A stretch of DNA of 64,000 nt, taken from Natronobacterium texcoconense. Lineage in GTDB: Archaea > Halobacteriota > Halobacteria > Halobacteriales > Natrialbaceae. The stretch covers positions 1,116,001-1,180,000 of the forward strand of contig NZ_FNLC01000001.1 of NCBI RefSeq assembly GCF_900104065.1, in the 5' to 3' direction. A model generated the notes under the pieces. It had not been told where the DNA came from, ran no database searches, and saw nothing but the letters and a program-made list of their open reading frames with translations. The position numbers and the translations under genes were made by a program. Positions 51,107 through 60,841 of the stretch are shown in pieces. Every line of letters starts with the position of its first letter. Position 1 is the stretch's first letter.

Positions 51107-53920
51107 TCAGTACCGCTCGAAGTACCGATCCTGGACCTTCACGAAGGCAGCCATCAGTAGCGCGAAGACCACTGCGGCGATACCGATCTGGGCCCAGTGG
51201 ACGAGTGCAAGCGGTTCGACGTCGAACAGCAACTGGCCGGTCGACGTATAGAGGACGAGCAACTGCAGTGTGACCGCGACGGCGACTGCGAGGACGAGCC
51301 AGTTGTTCGAGAACAATCCGAGCCCGTACCGATATCGGATCGCCTGGATACGGACGATCTCGAAGACGACGAACCCGGTAAACACCATCGTCTGGGCGAG
51401 TTCTCTCCCGACGTCGTAGCCGGGACTCCAGCCGACGATCGCCCCCAGTACGTCGTAGCCTGGCACGAGTTCGCCGTAAAAGTTCAGCGTGAACAGCGGA
51501 AGCAGACAGATCGTCATGAAGATCGCAATGCCGACGATCGAGGTGACGATCCGGTCGGTAATGACACCCTCGTCGGGCGGTCGTGGATCGCGCTCCATGA
51601 CGTCATCGGCAGCAGGATCGACCCCCATCGTGAGCGCGGGGATGCCGTCGGTGACGACGTTGATCCAGAGCACCTGGATGGGCGTGATCACGAGTCCCAG
51701 TCCGGCCAGCGTCCCGGTGAATATCATGGTCACCTCGCCGCCGTTACCCGACAGCAGGTAGTTGACGAACTTCCGGACGTTGTCGAAGATGCGCCGGCCA
51801 CCTCTGACCGCATCGCGGATCGTCGCGAAGTTGTCGTCCAGCAGGACGATGTCGGACGCCTGCTCGGTGACGTCCGTCCCACGAATGCCCATCGCGACGC
51901 CGACGTCGGCGTTCTTGACGGCCGGCGCGTCGTTGACCCCGTCGCCGGTCATCGCCACCGTGTGGCCTTTCCTCTGGAGCGTCTGGAGAATCCGCGTCTT
52001 GTGATCCGGCGAGGTCCGGGCGAAGATGTCGACGTCGTCGACGACGGCTCGAAGTTCCTCGTCACTCATCTCCTCGAGTTCCGGCCCCGTGATCACCGTC
52101 GTCGAGCGAAGGCCGACCTCCTCGCCGACCGCCCGCGCGGTGACCGCGTTATCACCAGTGATCATCACGACGTCGATGCCGGCGTCGAGACAGCCCGCGA
52201 GCGCGTCCGGCACTTCGGGTCTCGGCGGATCGAGCATCCCCTGCAGGCCGAGAAAGACCATCTCCTGCTCGAGGTCCTCGTCGGGCTCGGTTGCCTGCGA
52301 GTCCGGTACGTCGGGCCGGTAGGCAAAGCCCATTACGCGCAGGGCGTCCTCTGCGAACGCCTCGTTTTCGGCCTCGAGTTCCTCGCGACGCTCGTCGGTG
52401 AGGTTGACGATCTCCCCGTCGACCAGTTCCCGGTCGCAACGCTCGAGGACGGTCTCGGGTGCGCCTTTCATGTACGCTACCGTCTCGCCGTCGGGGGTCT
52501 CGTGGACCGTCGTCATCCGCTTTCGAGCGGAGGTGAAGTCGACTTCGCCGAGTCGAGGGTACTCCTCGTCGAGTGTGCGGTGATCGAAGCCGGCTTTCTG
52601 GGCGGCGACGAACAGGGCGATCTCGGTCGGATCGCCGAGGTAGGTCCGTTCGCCGTCGCCGTTCTCGGCGTCGTCACTCGCTTCTACGTCGTCCTCGTCC
52701 CGTTCTCGAGTCCCGACGTCGACGTTGTTACAGAGCATGCCACAGCGCAACACCTCGGCGACCCGGTCGGTCTCCACGGGGTCGTCGTCCTGCAGGAACT
52801 CACCGTCGGTGTCGTAGCCGGTGCCGGTCACCTCGTAGGTCTCGCGGTTGGCGACGATCCGCTGGACGGTCATCTCCTCCTCGGTGAGCGTGCCGGTCTT
52901 GTCGGTACAGACGACGTCGACCGACCCCAGCGCCTCGACGATCGGCAGTCGGCGGACGAGCGCGTTCTTCTCGGCCATCCGCCGGGCTCCGAGTGCCAGC
53001 GAGAGGGTGACGACGGCGGGCAGCCCCTCGGGGACCGCGGAGACGGCGATGCCGACCGCCGTCAAGAACACCTGTAACGGCGGCGTATCGCCGATCACGA
53101 GTTCGGTGATCGCGATGATCGAGACGATGCCGACGACCCCGAGCGCGATGAGTTTTCCCAGGCGGTCCATCTCCGCCTGGAACGGGGTATCCCGTTCTTC
53201 GGCCTCCTCGAGGGCCGTCGCGATCTGGCCGATCTCCGACTCGGGGCCGGTTTCGACGACGACGGCCATCCCCGAGCCACGCTCGACGACGGTATCCTTG
53301 AACAGCAGGTTGTCGCGTTCGGCGAGCGAGGTGTCTTCGTCGACGACGCCGGCTTCCTTCGAGACGCCGACGCTTTCGCCGGTCAGTGCCGCCTCGTCGA
53401 CGCTGAGGTTCGACTCTTCGATGATTCGAGCGTCAGCAGGCACGATATCGCCGGACTCGACAAAGATCACGTCACCGGGGACGACGTTTCTGGCGTCGAC
53501 CTCGGTCTTCTCGCCGCCACGTCTAACCAGCGCGTACGTTGTCGACATCTCCTTGAGCGCCTGGATGCTCTGTTCGGCACGATAGTCCTGCAGGAAGCCG
53601 AAGACGGTGATGAACACGACGACGCCGGCGATGACGGCAGCGTCGATCGTATGGCCGACGACCGCCATCACCGCCGCAGCGACGATCAACACCCAGATCA
53701 GCGCCGGCTTGAACTGGTCGACGAAGATCTGCAGCGGCGAGATCCCCTCCTCGGCCTCGATCTCGTTCGGTCCCTCACGCTCGAGCCGTTCCCGGGCCTC
53801 GTCAGCCGGGAGTCCGGCTTCTGAACTCTCGAGATTTTCGTACACGTCCGCGAGCGACTGCGAGTGCCAGTCGCTGTCGGATTCGGGCTCGGGTCGCTCG
53901 TAGTACGCTGACCGTGACAC
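51107..53920 (-). CDS. P-type Ca2+-like cation-transporting ATPase
   Basis: A 937-residue P2-type pump. The actuator loop TGES is near 181, the PEGLP motif of Ca2+ pumps in TM4 is present ([13 protein letters not shown]), the phosphorylated Asp is Asp340 in DKTGTLT, and [21 protein letters not shown] forms the hinge. The TM6 segment ([22 protein letters not shown]) is also of the SERCA/PMR type. The nucleotide domain has a short acidic insertion ([17 protein letters not shown]). It starts with GTG at 53920 about 28 bases after a TATA-like ACTAAATAC. Ca2+ or Mn2+ export is likely. Confidence 0.93.
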   Translation of the reverse strand: MSRSAYYERPEPESDSDWHSQSLADVYENLESSEAGLPADEARERLEREGPNEIEAEEGISPLQIFVDQFKPALIWVLIVAAAVMAVVGHTIDAAVIAGVVVFITVFGFLQDYRAEQSIQALKEMSTTYALVRRGGEKTEVDARNVVPGDVIFVESGDIVPADARIIEESNLSVDEAALTGESVGVSKEAGVVDEDTSLAERDNLLFKDTVVERGSGMAVVVETGPESEIGQIATALEEAEERDTPFQAEMDRLGKLIALGVVGIVSIIAITELVIGDTPPLQVFLTAVGIAVSAVPEGLPAVVTLSLALGARRMAEKNALVRRLPIVEALGSVDVVCTDKTGTLTEEEMTVQRIVANRETYEVTGTGYDTDGEFLQDDDPVETDRVAEVLRCGMLCNNVDVGTRERDEDDVEASDDAENGDGERTYLGDPTEIALFVAAQKAGFDHRTLDEEYPRLGEVDFTSARKRMTTVHETPDGETVAYMKGAPETVLERCDRELVDGEIVNLTDERREELEAENEAFAEDALRVMGFAYRPDVPDSQATEPDEDLEQEMVFLGLQGMLDPPRPEVPDALAGCLDAGIDVVMITGDNAVTARAVGEEVGLRSTTVITGPELEEMSDEELRAVVDDVDIFARTSPDHKTRILQTLQRKGHTVAMTGDGVNDAPAVKNADVGVAMGIRGTDVTEQASDIVLLDDNFATIRDAVRGGRRIFDNVRKFVNYLLSGNGGEVTMIFTGTLAGLGLVITPIQVLWINVVTDGIPALTMGVDPAADDVMERDPRPPDEGVITDRIVTSIVGIAIFMTICLLPLFTLNFYGELVPGYDVLGAIVGWSPGYDVGRELAQTMVFTGFVVFEIVRIQAIRYRYGLGLFSNNWLVLAVAVAVTLQLLVLYTSTGQLLFDVEPLALVHWAQIGIAAVVFALLMAAFVKVQDRYFERY

Positions 53921-54019
53921 GTGTATATCGTCGATCGTATTTAGTACGCGAGACCGCCTCGGGGGGTCGAATCCGACGGTCGGTCGGACGACCCCCCGAC
54001 GACCGTGTCCGTCGTCTCG

Positions 54020-54160
54020 TCAGGGGACGCTGAAATCGAACTGACGATCGTCACGGTCACCGACAGCCTCGAGTGCGGCGTCGGTAACCCGTTCGCGGGT
54101 CGACGAGTCCGGACAGTCGTCGAACTGGGTGTTGGCAACGCCAGCGATCTGGACGGTCAT
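54020..54160 (-). pseudogene. Truncated thiolase-like N-terminus
   Basis: A 46-residue frame reads MTVQIAGVANTQFDDCPDSS followed by TRERVTDAALEAVGD and a stop. This is the opening of an SCP2/acetyl-CoA acetyltransferase-type thiolase (VxIxGVGxTxFG, then a helix), which normally continues for about 340 residues. Only the first strand and helix remain. The PhaB-like reductase next door is a usual neighbour of such a thiolase. Confidence 0.45.
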
Positions 54161-54326
54161 GTTCCCATCCCTATCACGATAGTCGTCTTAATCCCCCCTG
54201 CAAGCAGTATCGGCGGTGACCTGTACCGGCGACGATACGTGTACTCTCTGCGGATGGGTCGATGACAGCCATGTGGTTTCAAATCAGGGGTATAGTTAAC
54301 ACGGAGGGCGATGAGTCGTCGACTGT

Positions 54327-55109
54327 ATGTCCGAGACAGTACAGCGGCTCGAACCACTGGATCGCCGACCGCTCGCCGATCGGACCTGCCTGGTCACCGG
54401 GTCCTCTCGCGGGATCGGGCGGGACATCGCCCTCGAGTTCGCTCGTTGCGGAGCGGACGTCGTGGTCAACTACCGGAGTTCCGACGAACGGGCCCGCGAG
54501 GTGACAGAGCGGATCGAACAGAACGACGAGACGGCAATCGCCGTCGGCGCAGACGTCTCCGACCCCGACGACGTCCAGCGGATGGTCGACGAGGTTCACG
54601 ACGAACTCGGGCCGATCGACGTCCTCGTGAACAACGCCGGGATCACGATCGACCGGAAGTTCGAGAACATGACCTACGAGGACTGGCAGAAAGTGATGGA
54701 GGTCAACCTCAACGGGACGTTCAACTGCACGAAAGCGTTCTACGACGACATCAAGGAGGCCGATCAGGGACGGCTCATCAACATCTCGAGCGTGGTCGGC
54801 CAGCAGGGTAACTACGGCCAGGCCAACTACGCGACCTCGAAGGGCGGACTGATCGCGTTCACCCGAACGATCGCGCTGGAACTGGCCAGACACGACTCGA
54901 CGGCAAACTGCGTCGCACCTGGGTTCACCCGGACAGACATGCTCGAGAAGGTTCCCGAACGCGTTCAGGAACAAATCCGGGACGACATCCCCCTGAACCG
55001 GTTTGCCGACACGAAAGACATCGTCGGCATGGTCCGGTTCCTCGCGGGCGACTACGCCGACTACATGACGGGCCAGGTCATCGGGATCAACGGCGGGATG
55101 GAGTGGTAG
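54327..55109 (+). CDS. SDR-family acetoacetyl-CoA / 3-oxoacyl reductase, PhaB-like
   Basis: A 260-residue short-chain dehydrogenase. The NADP loop is TGSSRGIGRDIA, followed by NNAG, and the catalytic set Asn-Ser-Tyr-Lys is present (NISSVVGQQGNYGQANYATSKGG). Haloarchaeal enzymes with this sequence style reduce acetoacetyl-CoA for polyhydroxyalkanoate; FabG-like activity is the other option. A polar leader of 16 residues (SETVQRLEPLDRRPL) precedes the fold. No phaC or phaE is in the window. Confidence 0.88.
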   Translation: MSETVQRLEPLDRRPLADRTCLVTGSSRGIGRDIALEFARCGADVVVNYRSSDERAREVTERIEQNDETAIAVGADVSDPDDVQRMVDEVHDELGPIDVLVNNAGITIDRKFENMTYEDWQKVMEVNLNGTFNCTKAFYDDIKEADQGRLINISSVVGQQGNYGQANYATSKGGLIAFTRTIALELARHDSTANCVAPGFTRTDMLEKVPERVQEQIRDDIPLNRFADTKDIVGMVRFLAGDYADYMTGQVIGINGGMEW

Positions 55110-55158
55110 TCGCTCCGGGAGACGATCTATTATACTGCTGGCCGACGTACTCACAGCC

Positions 55159-55584
55159 ATGAGCGAGCGAATACTCGTCCCGTACGACGGCTCGGCACCG
55201 TCGAAGAAGGCACTCGAGTACACGATCGAGAAGTTCGAAAACCCGGACGTCACCGCCCTCTACGTCGTTCCGGTGCCGGAGGGGTACTGGACCGCATTCG
55301 AGGACGAAGAGATGGAGGCTGCGGAGGCAGACAGGGCCCGGGAACAGGGACAGGAAACGCTCGACGAAGCGAGAGAAACCGGGGCGGAACACGGTTGCGA
55401 CGTCGACACCGAGGTCGTGACCGGCAAACCGGATCGAGTGGTCCTCGAGTACGCCGAAAGCGAAACCTACGACACGATCGTTATGGGAAGCCACGGTCGC
55501 GAGGGCGTCTCGCGGGTGTTGCTCGGCAGCGTCGCCGAAAACGTCGTTCGCCGGTCGCCGATTCCGGTCGTCGTCGTTCGCTAA
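55159..55584 (+). CDS. Universal stress protein (UspA family)
   Basis: A 141-residue Usp starting MSERILVPYDGSAPSKKAL, with a full loop (GSHGREG then LLGS). TATA-like CTATTATAC lies about 30 bases before the ATG. A second Usp gene follows after four bases, so the two form an operon. Confidence 0.92.
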   Translation: MSERILVPYDGSAPSKKALEYTIEKFENPDVTALYVVPVPEGYWTAFEDEEMEAAEADRAREQGQETLDEARETGAEHGCDVDTEVVTGKPDRVVLEYAESETYDTIVMGSHGREGVSRVLLGSVAENVVRRSPIPVVVVR

Positions 55585-55588
55585 CGCC

Positions 55589-56050
55589 GTGACCTCGATC
55601 CTCGTCCCGACCGATGGCAGTGCCGCCGCGGGCCACGCCCTCGAGCGAGCACTGGAGATAGCCGACGAGCGTGACGGTCACGTCGAGGTCTACGTCCTCA
55701 CAGTCGTCGACACGACGACGTCACCGGTCCGGTTCGGCGTGACCGACGTCGTCGAACTCGACCGGGCCAGGAAGTGTCTCGTCGACGAGATCGCCGCGGT
55801 CTACGACGATCACGACGCCGAAATCCACGGTGCCGTTCGTCGCGGCCGGCCGGCCCGAGTCGTCCTCTCGTACGCCGACGAACGAGACGTCGACCTGATC
55901 GTCCTCGGTCGAACCGAACGCAGCGACGTGAGCGAGACGCTGTTCGGAAGTACCGTCGGTCGGGTACGCGAGCGAGCGACGGTTCCGGTGATCGTCGTCC
56001 CGGAAACCGAAGCCACAAACGAGACTCGCTCGCTCTCACCGTTCGACTGA
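55589..56050 (+). CDS. Universal stress protein (UspA family)
   Basis: A 153-residue Usp with a GTG start, four bases after the previous stop. It begins (M)TSILVPTDGSAAAGHAL. The ATP loop is degenerate (GRTERSD then LFGS), lacking the second Gly, so it may act without nucleotide. The C-terminal tail (PETEATNETRSLSPFD) is longer than usual. Confidence 0.88.
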   Translation: MTSILVPTDGSAAAGHALERALEIADERDGHVEVYVLTVVDTTTSPVRFGVTDVVELDRARKCLVDEIAAVYDDHDAEIHGAVRRGRPARVVLSYADERDVDLIVLGRTERSDVSETLFGSTVGRVRERATVPVIVVPETEATNETRSLSPFD

Positions 56051-56102
56051 CGACGGGTCACGAGGTGAGGGTTTACTACCGATGCAGTCCAACGTCGGAG
56101 AC

Positions 56103-56534
56103 ATGGGACAATCGATCCTCGTCGCCCACGACGGATCGTCACACGCACAGGACGCACTCGAGTACGCACTCGAGACGTTTCCCGACGCGCGGATCGTCCT
56201 CTTTCACGCGATCGATCCGTTCGAGGTGACGCCGGACGAAGGAGGACTGCCACCGCTGACGGAATCGTGGCTCGAGGAACAGCGGGCGGATGCAGCGGAA
56301 CTCTTCGTGGAGGCACGCGAGGGCGTCGACGACGAGGGTGTGACGATCGAGACGGACACTGCAGTCGGCTCCCCGCCGCAGACGATCCTCGGCTACGTCG
56401 AAGATTCGGAGATCGACCAGGTAGTGCTCGGCGGGCGTGGACGAAGCGCCGGGCCGGGTTCGGAGTTTCGGCTCGGCAGCACTGCCGAACTCGTGGTGCG
56501 GCGGGCGGACGTTCCCGTAATCGTCGTTCGATGA
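56103..56534 (+). CDS. Universal stress protein (UspA family)
   Basis: A 143-residue Usp starting MGQSILVAHDGSSHAQDAL, with loop GGRGRS then RLGS, two residues longer than consensus. The TATA-like GTTTACTA at about 56071 supports 56103 over the upstream ATG at 56082. Confidence 0.9.
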   Translation: MGQSILVAHDGSSHAQDALEYALETFPDARIVLFHAIDPFEVTPDEGGLPPLTESWLEEQRADAAELFVEAREGVDDEGVTIETDTAVGSPPQTILGYVEDSEIDQVVLGGRGRSAGPGSEFRLGSTAELVVRRADVPVIVVR

Positions 56535-56570
56535 GGTTCGTTCCAAAAGTGGTCCAGCGATAGCCCCCCG

Positions 56571-57029
56571 TCACCGGCTGTTGTCGTCCCGAACGACCGT
56601 GACAGTGACCGGTGCTCGGTAGACGACGCTCTCCGCGACGCTGCCCAGCAACAGCCGCGAGGGGCCTGCACGTCCGTGCCCACCCATCACGATCTGGTCG
56701 ACGTCGTGATCCTCGGCGTAGTCGACGATCTCACGGGTCGGTTCGCCGACGGCGCTCTCGGCCTCGAGTTCGACGCCGTGTTCGTCCGCTAGCGCTCGAG
56801 CCTCCTCGAAAATCTCCTCTTCCTCTTCGCCTGCACGCTCGTACCACTCTTCGGACCCGTGTGGCGGTTCCGTCCTGACGTCGATCTCGGTCATCGAACT
56901 GTACCCCGGATCCGACGGGTCGATCACGTGTAACGCGACGATCGAGACGTCCTCGTACTCCTCGAGTGCGAACTCGAGGGCCTGTCTGGAGAGTGGTGAT
57001 CCGTCGACGGGGACGAGTATGCGGGACAT
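56571..57029 (-). CDS. Universal stress protein (UspA family)
   Basis: A 152-residue Usp starting MSRILVPVDGSPLSRQAL with a full loop (GGHGRAG then LLGS). The middle is strongly acidic (RAGEEEEEIFEEARAL). It is close to the Usp at 46727 in layout. Same strand as the next Usp, 41 bases apart, and convergent with the Usp at 56103. Confidence 0.92.
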   Translation of the reverse strand: MSRILVPVDGSPLSRQALEFALEEYEDVSIVALHVIDPSDPGYSSMTEIDVRTEPPHGSEEWYERAGEEEEEIFEEARALADEHGVELEAESAVGEPTREIVDYAEDHDVDQIVMGGHGRAGPSRLLLGSVAESVVYRAPVTVTVVRDDNSR

Positions 57030-57070
57030 CGACCACTCGTACCTCATCGAGTGCCAAAATAGTATCCGGG

Positions 57071-57490
57071 CTATCGAACGACGGTGACCGGAACGGGTGC
57101 ACGGCGGACGACCGTCTCCGCGACGCTGCCGAGCAAGACGCGCGAGGCTCCGGACCGGCCGTGGCTTCCGATGACGACCAGATCGGCATTCTCCTCCTCT
57201 GCAGCCGTGACGATCTCGTGGGCCGGGCGTCCGACGATCGTCTCGGTATCAATGTCGTCGTGTCCGTGTTCGGCCGCGATCTCTCGTGCCTCCTCGAACA
57301 GCTTGTCGGCGGCTTCGCGTCGAGCGTCGATCAGCGAGTCGTAGGCGTAGACGGCTCCGTCCCCGTACATAGCCGTACTCGGGTTGATGACGTGTACCAG
57401 ACTGAGATCGGCGTCGGGATACGACTTCGTGGCGTGGGCGATCGCTTTTCGTGCCGGCTCCGAGTCGTCGATCGGAACGAGTACTCTCAT
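57071..57490 (-). CDS. Universal stress protein (UspA family)
   Basis: A 139-residue Usp starting MRVLVPIDDSEPARKAIAHA, with a full loop (GSHGRSG then LLGS). It resembles the Usp at 44271. TATA-like CTTTTTGTA lies about 28 bases upstream. Divergent from the ZIP transporter gene. Confidence 0.92.
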   Translation of the reverse strand: MRVLVPIDDSEPARKAIAHATKSYPDADLSLVHVINPSTAMYGDGAVYAYDSLIDARREAADKLFEEAREIAAEHGHDDIDTETIVGRPAHEIVTAAEEENADLVVIGSHGRSGASRVLLGSVAETVVRRAPVPVTVVR

Positions 57491-57598
57491 ACGTGACGTT
57501 CGCAAACCGCGTACAAAAAGCCACGCGCTGGTTCTCGACTCGAGGCAGCACGCGCGAGCCATCAACAACGGTAAGAGGATCTATAGACGAGAAGCAGT

Positions 57599-58399
57599 AT
57601 GGTCGTCGAGGGACTCGGGCTCGTGATCGCCGCGGGCGTCTTTACTGCGATCGTCTGCGGGTTCGGGACGCTCCCCTTCTTCTTCGTCGACGACGTCAGC
57701 GACCGCGTAACCGTCGTCCTCTGGGGTTTGGCGGGCGGTATCATGCTGTTCGCGTCGGTGTTCGGCTTCGTCGTCGAGGGGCTGGCCGAGGGGTCGATCG
57801 CCCAGGTCGGACTCGGCCTCGTCGTCGGCGTCGTGCTGGTGGTTCTCGCCGACCGGCTCATCGCGGGCCACGAGTTTCGCCCACGCCAGATCCCCGATGC
57901 CGACTTCCGCAAACTGGTGTTGATCGTCGGCGTCCTCACCGTCCACAGCTTCCCGGAGGGAGTCGCACTCGGCGTCGCGTTCGCCGACCTCGGCGTCGAG
58001 GGCGATCTGGTCCTCGCCGGCCTCGCGATTCCGGCGCTCGCGGTCTTCATCACGATCGCGATCTCGATCCAGAACATTCCGGAGGGGCTTGCAGTCGCGA
58101 TCCCGCTTCACACGTACGGACTCGCTAACTGGAAGATATTCGGCTGGGCCGTCTTCTCGAGCGTTCCACAGCCGATCGGCGCGGCAATCGCGTACGTGTT
58201 CGTCACTATCGCTCGCGATTTCCTTCCGCTCGGATTCGGTTTCGCTGCCGGCGCGATGATTTATCTCGTCCTCCACGACATCTTTCCGGAGGCGCTCGAT
58301 CACGGGTCGGAGCTCCCCGGCAGGGGCCGTCGGGAGCTGGTGATCGGGATTAGCCTGGGCGTCGCGATCATGGTTCCAGTGATGCTTCTCACGGAGTAA
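57599..58399 (+). CDS. ZIP-family metal transporter
   Basis: A 266-residue membrane protein with eight hydrophobic segments. The metal-site motifs of ZIP carriers are clear in TM4 and TM5 (HSFPEGVALG and QNIPEGLAV). It imports a divalent metal such as Zn2+ in the usual case. The family's His-rich loop is short and poor in His here. Closes the stress island. Confidence 0.9.
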   Translation: MVVEGLGLVIAAGVFTAIVCGFGTLPFFFVDDVSDRVTVVLWGLAGGIMLFASVFGFVVEGLAEGSIAQVGLGLVVGVVLVVLADRLIAGHEFRPRQIPDADFRKLVLIVGVLTVHSFPEGVALGVAFADLGVEGDLVLAGLAIPALAVFITIAISIQNIPEGLAVAIPLHTYGLANWKIFGWAVFSSVPQPIGAAIAYVFVTIARDFLPLGFGFAAGAMIYLVLHDIFPEALDHGSELPGRGRRELVIGISLGVAIMVPVMLLTE

Positions 58400-58451
58400 T
58401 CGCCCGGTACAGCCGCCAAAATTATCCACGGGGTCGTGGTAGAGCGGGGCT

Positions 58452-59825
58452 ATGGCCCCGTCGAAGCCGAACGTCGTTTTGATAACGTGTCACGATCTCG
58501 GGCGGTACCTGGGCTGTTACGGTGCCGACATCGAGACGCCCCGAATCGACGAACTCGCGGCCACTGGCTCTCTCTTCGAGAACCACTTCGTGACGGCTCC
58601 GCAATGTTCTCCCAGCCGCGGCAGTTTCATGACCGGCCGGTTCCCGCACGTTAATGGACTGATGGGGCTCGCTCACGGCGACTGGGAACTCCACGACGGC
58701 GAACGCATCCTCCCTCACTACCTCGGCGACGTCGGATACGAAACCCACCTGTTTGGCCTCCAGCACATCACGCAGGATACCGATCGACTCGAGTACGACT
58801 ACGTTCACTCCGAGGGAAACCTTTATCCCGGCGTCTCGCCGGCCGTCCATCAGGCAAACCGGGCCAGAAACGTCGCAGACGTCGTCTCCGGCTTCCTCGA
58901 GCGCGAGGCGTTCGACGACCCCTTCTTTGCATCTATCGGGTTCTTCGAACTCCATCGAGTCGAAGAGGAAAACGGCCGGTTCGGATTCGACAGCGACCAC
59001 TACGAGACGGACGACCCGGACGACGTCCGCCCGCTAACCTACCTCCCCGATCGGCGTGGCATCCGGCAGGATCTGGCCGAGATGCACGGCATGGTCCGCG
59101 CCGTCGACGACGCGGTCGGGTCGATCGTCGAGACGCTCGAGGAGACGGGCCTCGACGAGGAGACCCTGATCGTGTTCACGACCGAACACGGGATCGCGTT
59201 CCCCCGGGCGAAAGGGAGCTGTTACGACCCCGGGATCGAGGCGGCGCTGATCCTGCGGTGTCCGGACATCGCCGACGACGGGAACCGGTACGACGAACTG
59301 CTCAGCAACGTCGACGTACTGCCGACGATTCTCGACCTGGTCGCCGACGAGGACGACCTCGAGACGCGCCACGAAATTCACGGCCGGAGTTTCCTGCCGC
59401 TGCTGACTGGCGAGGAGTACGAGCCACGGGATCGCGTGTTCGCGGAGATGACCTGGCACGACATGTACAACCCGGTCCGCGCGATCCGGACGGAGCGATA
59501 CAAGTACGTTCGCAACTTCTGGCACCTGCCGAAAGTCTATCTCACCAAGGACGTGTTCGCGAGCGAGGCAGGACGAATGGTCAGAGAGAGCGACGGCGTT
59601 CCGCCACGACCCTACGAGGAACTGTACGACCTGCACGAGAGTCCACAGGAAGACGACAACGTCGTCTTCGAGCCGAAGTACCGGGACGTCCGGGAGGACC
59701 TCTCTCGAGAACTCTACGAGTGGATGGATCGGACTGACGATCCGCTGCTGGACGGTCCCGTCGTCCCCGGCGATTACGAGACGATCACGTCGTGGTCACA
59801 CGAGGCGACGGGCGACGCTGACTGA
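58452..59825 (+). CDS. Sulfatase family hydrolase
   Basis: A 457-residue sulfatase. Cys52 in CSPSRGSFMTG is the residue turned into formylglycine in active sulfatases, and metal-site pieces are visible (TCHDLGRYLGCYG at the front; TEHGIAFPRAKGSCYDPG in the middle). It lacks a signal peptide, so it works inside the cell or is not exported by the usual routes. The nearest pattern is that of the N-sulfoglucosamine sulfohydrolase subgroup. No sulfatase-maturing gene lies nearby. Confidence 0.9.
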   Translation: MAPSKPNVVLITCHDLGRYLGCYGADIETPRIDELAATGSLFENHFVTAPQCSPSRGSFMTGRFPHVNGLMGLAHGDWELHDGERILPHYLGDVGYETHLFGLQHITQDTDRLEYDYVHSEGNLYPGVSPAVHQANRARNVADVVSGFLEREAFDDPFFASIGFFELHRVEEENGRFGFDSDHYETDDPDDVRPLTYLPDRRGIRQDLAEMHGMVRAVDDAVGSIVETLEETGLDEETLIVFTTEHGIAFPRAKGSCYDPGIEAALILRCPDIADDGNRYDELLSNVDVLPTILDLVADEDDLETRHEIHGRSFLPLLTGEEYEPRDRVFAEMTWHDMYNPVRAIRTERYKYVRNFWHLPKVYLTKDVFASEAGRMVRESDGVPPRPYEELYDLHESPQEDDNVVFEPKYRDVREDLSRELYEWMDRTDDPLLDGPVVPGDYETITSWSHEATGDAD

Positions 59826-59874
59826 GGTCTGGAGTGAGTTTCGGACCCCCTGCGAATCGTCGTCGATCGTCCTC

Positions 59875-60630
59875 TCAGCAGCGCGGTTCAGGCCGGGGCT
59901 CTGCACGCACACACAGCGTGTCGGGCTCTTCCGTAGCTTTCTCGTATCGTTCGGGATTGGCGTCTCTGTACTCCTCTCGCGGGGTTATCTCTCGAAACTG
60001 GTCTATGCAGAACTCGGTTTCCACGAGCGAGTCGATAATCTCCGCGATCGGGCGATGATACTGTTCGACGGCCGCTCCGGTGTCGCCCCACTCGAGGACG
60101 TACGAGTCGACGTCGTAGTAACTCGCCAGTTCGTCTCGATGTCGTCGGTACCGTCGAACCGGATGGATCACCGTGAACACCAGGGAACCGTCGGCAGTGA
60201 GGACTCTCCCGAACTCTGCTAACACCGGCCGCCAGTTCTCGATGTGGCCAAGGACGAGATTGGCGAACACGAGGTCGAACTGGTTTTCGGATGCGAACTC
60301 TAGTTGCTCGGTAAGGTCGGCGCAGTAGAACGTAGCGCGAGACCCCAGCCGACGCTCGGCAGTCGCGATCGCCTCGGAACTGGCGTCGACGCCGACGACC
60401 TCCGAACCGTGGTCGAGGAACCACTCGCTGTAGTCACCGATTCCACAGCCCGCGTCGAGAACCGTCGTTCCCGATACAGTCGGAAGAATCGACCGGACGG
60501 CGGGCCAGACGTAGTATCGTTGATACGCACTCCCCGCCCACGGACTCGTTTCGAGGTCACTCCGTTGCTGGACCAGTCGGTCGTAGCCTGCTACGGTGGT
60601 ACCGTTCGACTTTCGTCCGTCGTCAGCCAT
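59875..60630 (-). CDS. SAM-dependent methyltransferase
   Basis: A 251-residue class I methyltransferase with SAM motif I VLDAGCGIGDYSEWFLDHG, acidic loop VVGVDASSEAI, and FDLVFANLVLGHI. The target is unknown; the fold is that of UbiE/Methyltransf_11 enzymes on small molecules. Convergent with the sulfatase gene. Confidence 0.88.
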   Translation of the reverse strand: MADDGRKSNGTTVAGYDRLVQQRSDLETSPWAGSAYQRYYVWPAVRSILPTVSGTTVLDAGCGIGDYSEWFLDHGSEVVGVDASSEAIATAERRLGSRATFYCADLTEQLEFASENQFDLVFANLVLGHIENWRPVLAEFGRVLTADGSLVFTVIHPVRRYRRHRDELASYYDVDSYVLEWGDTGAAVEQYHRPIAEIIDSLVETEFCIDQFREITPREEYRDANPERYEKATEEPDTLCVRAEPRPEPRC

Positions 60631-60841
60631 CTGTTACCGAACAGGGCGGCTCCAGATATACTTTCTCCCGCAGAGAGAGGATACAGCGCACGATCTGCAT
60701 CGTGATGGATTCTCGGCGGGTATCTGTCCGTTCGGCGTTTTAAACGTGAGCCGATTCCCACGAATCGAGAAACCACCCCCCATACATAGGGATTCTAACC
60801 CAACTTCGGGCCGAGAACGACACGGAAGGGTTCAGATACGT

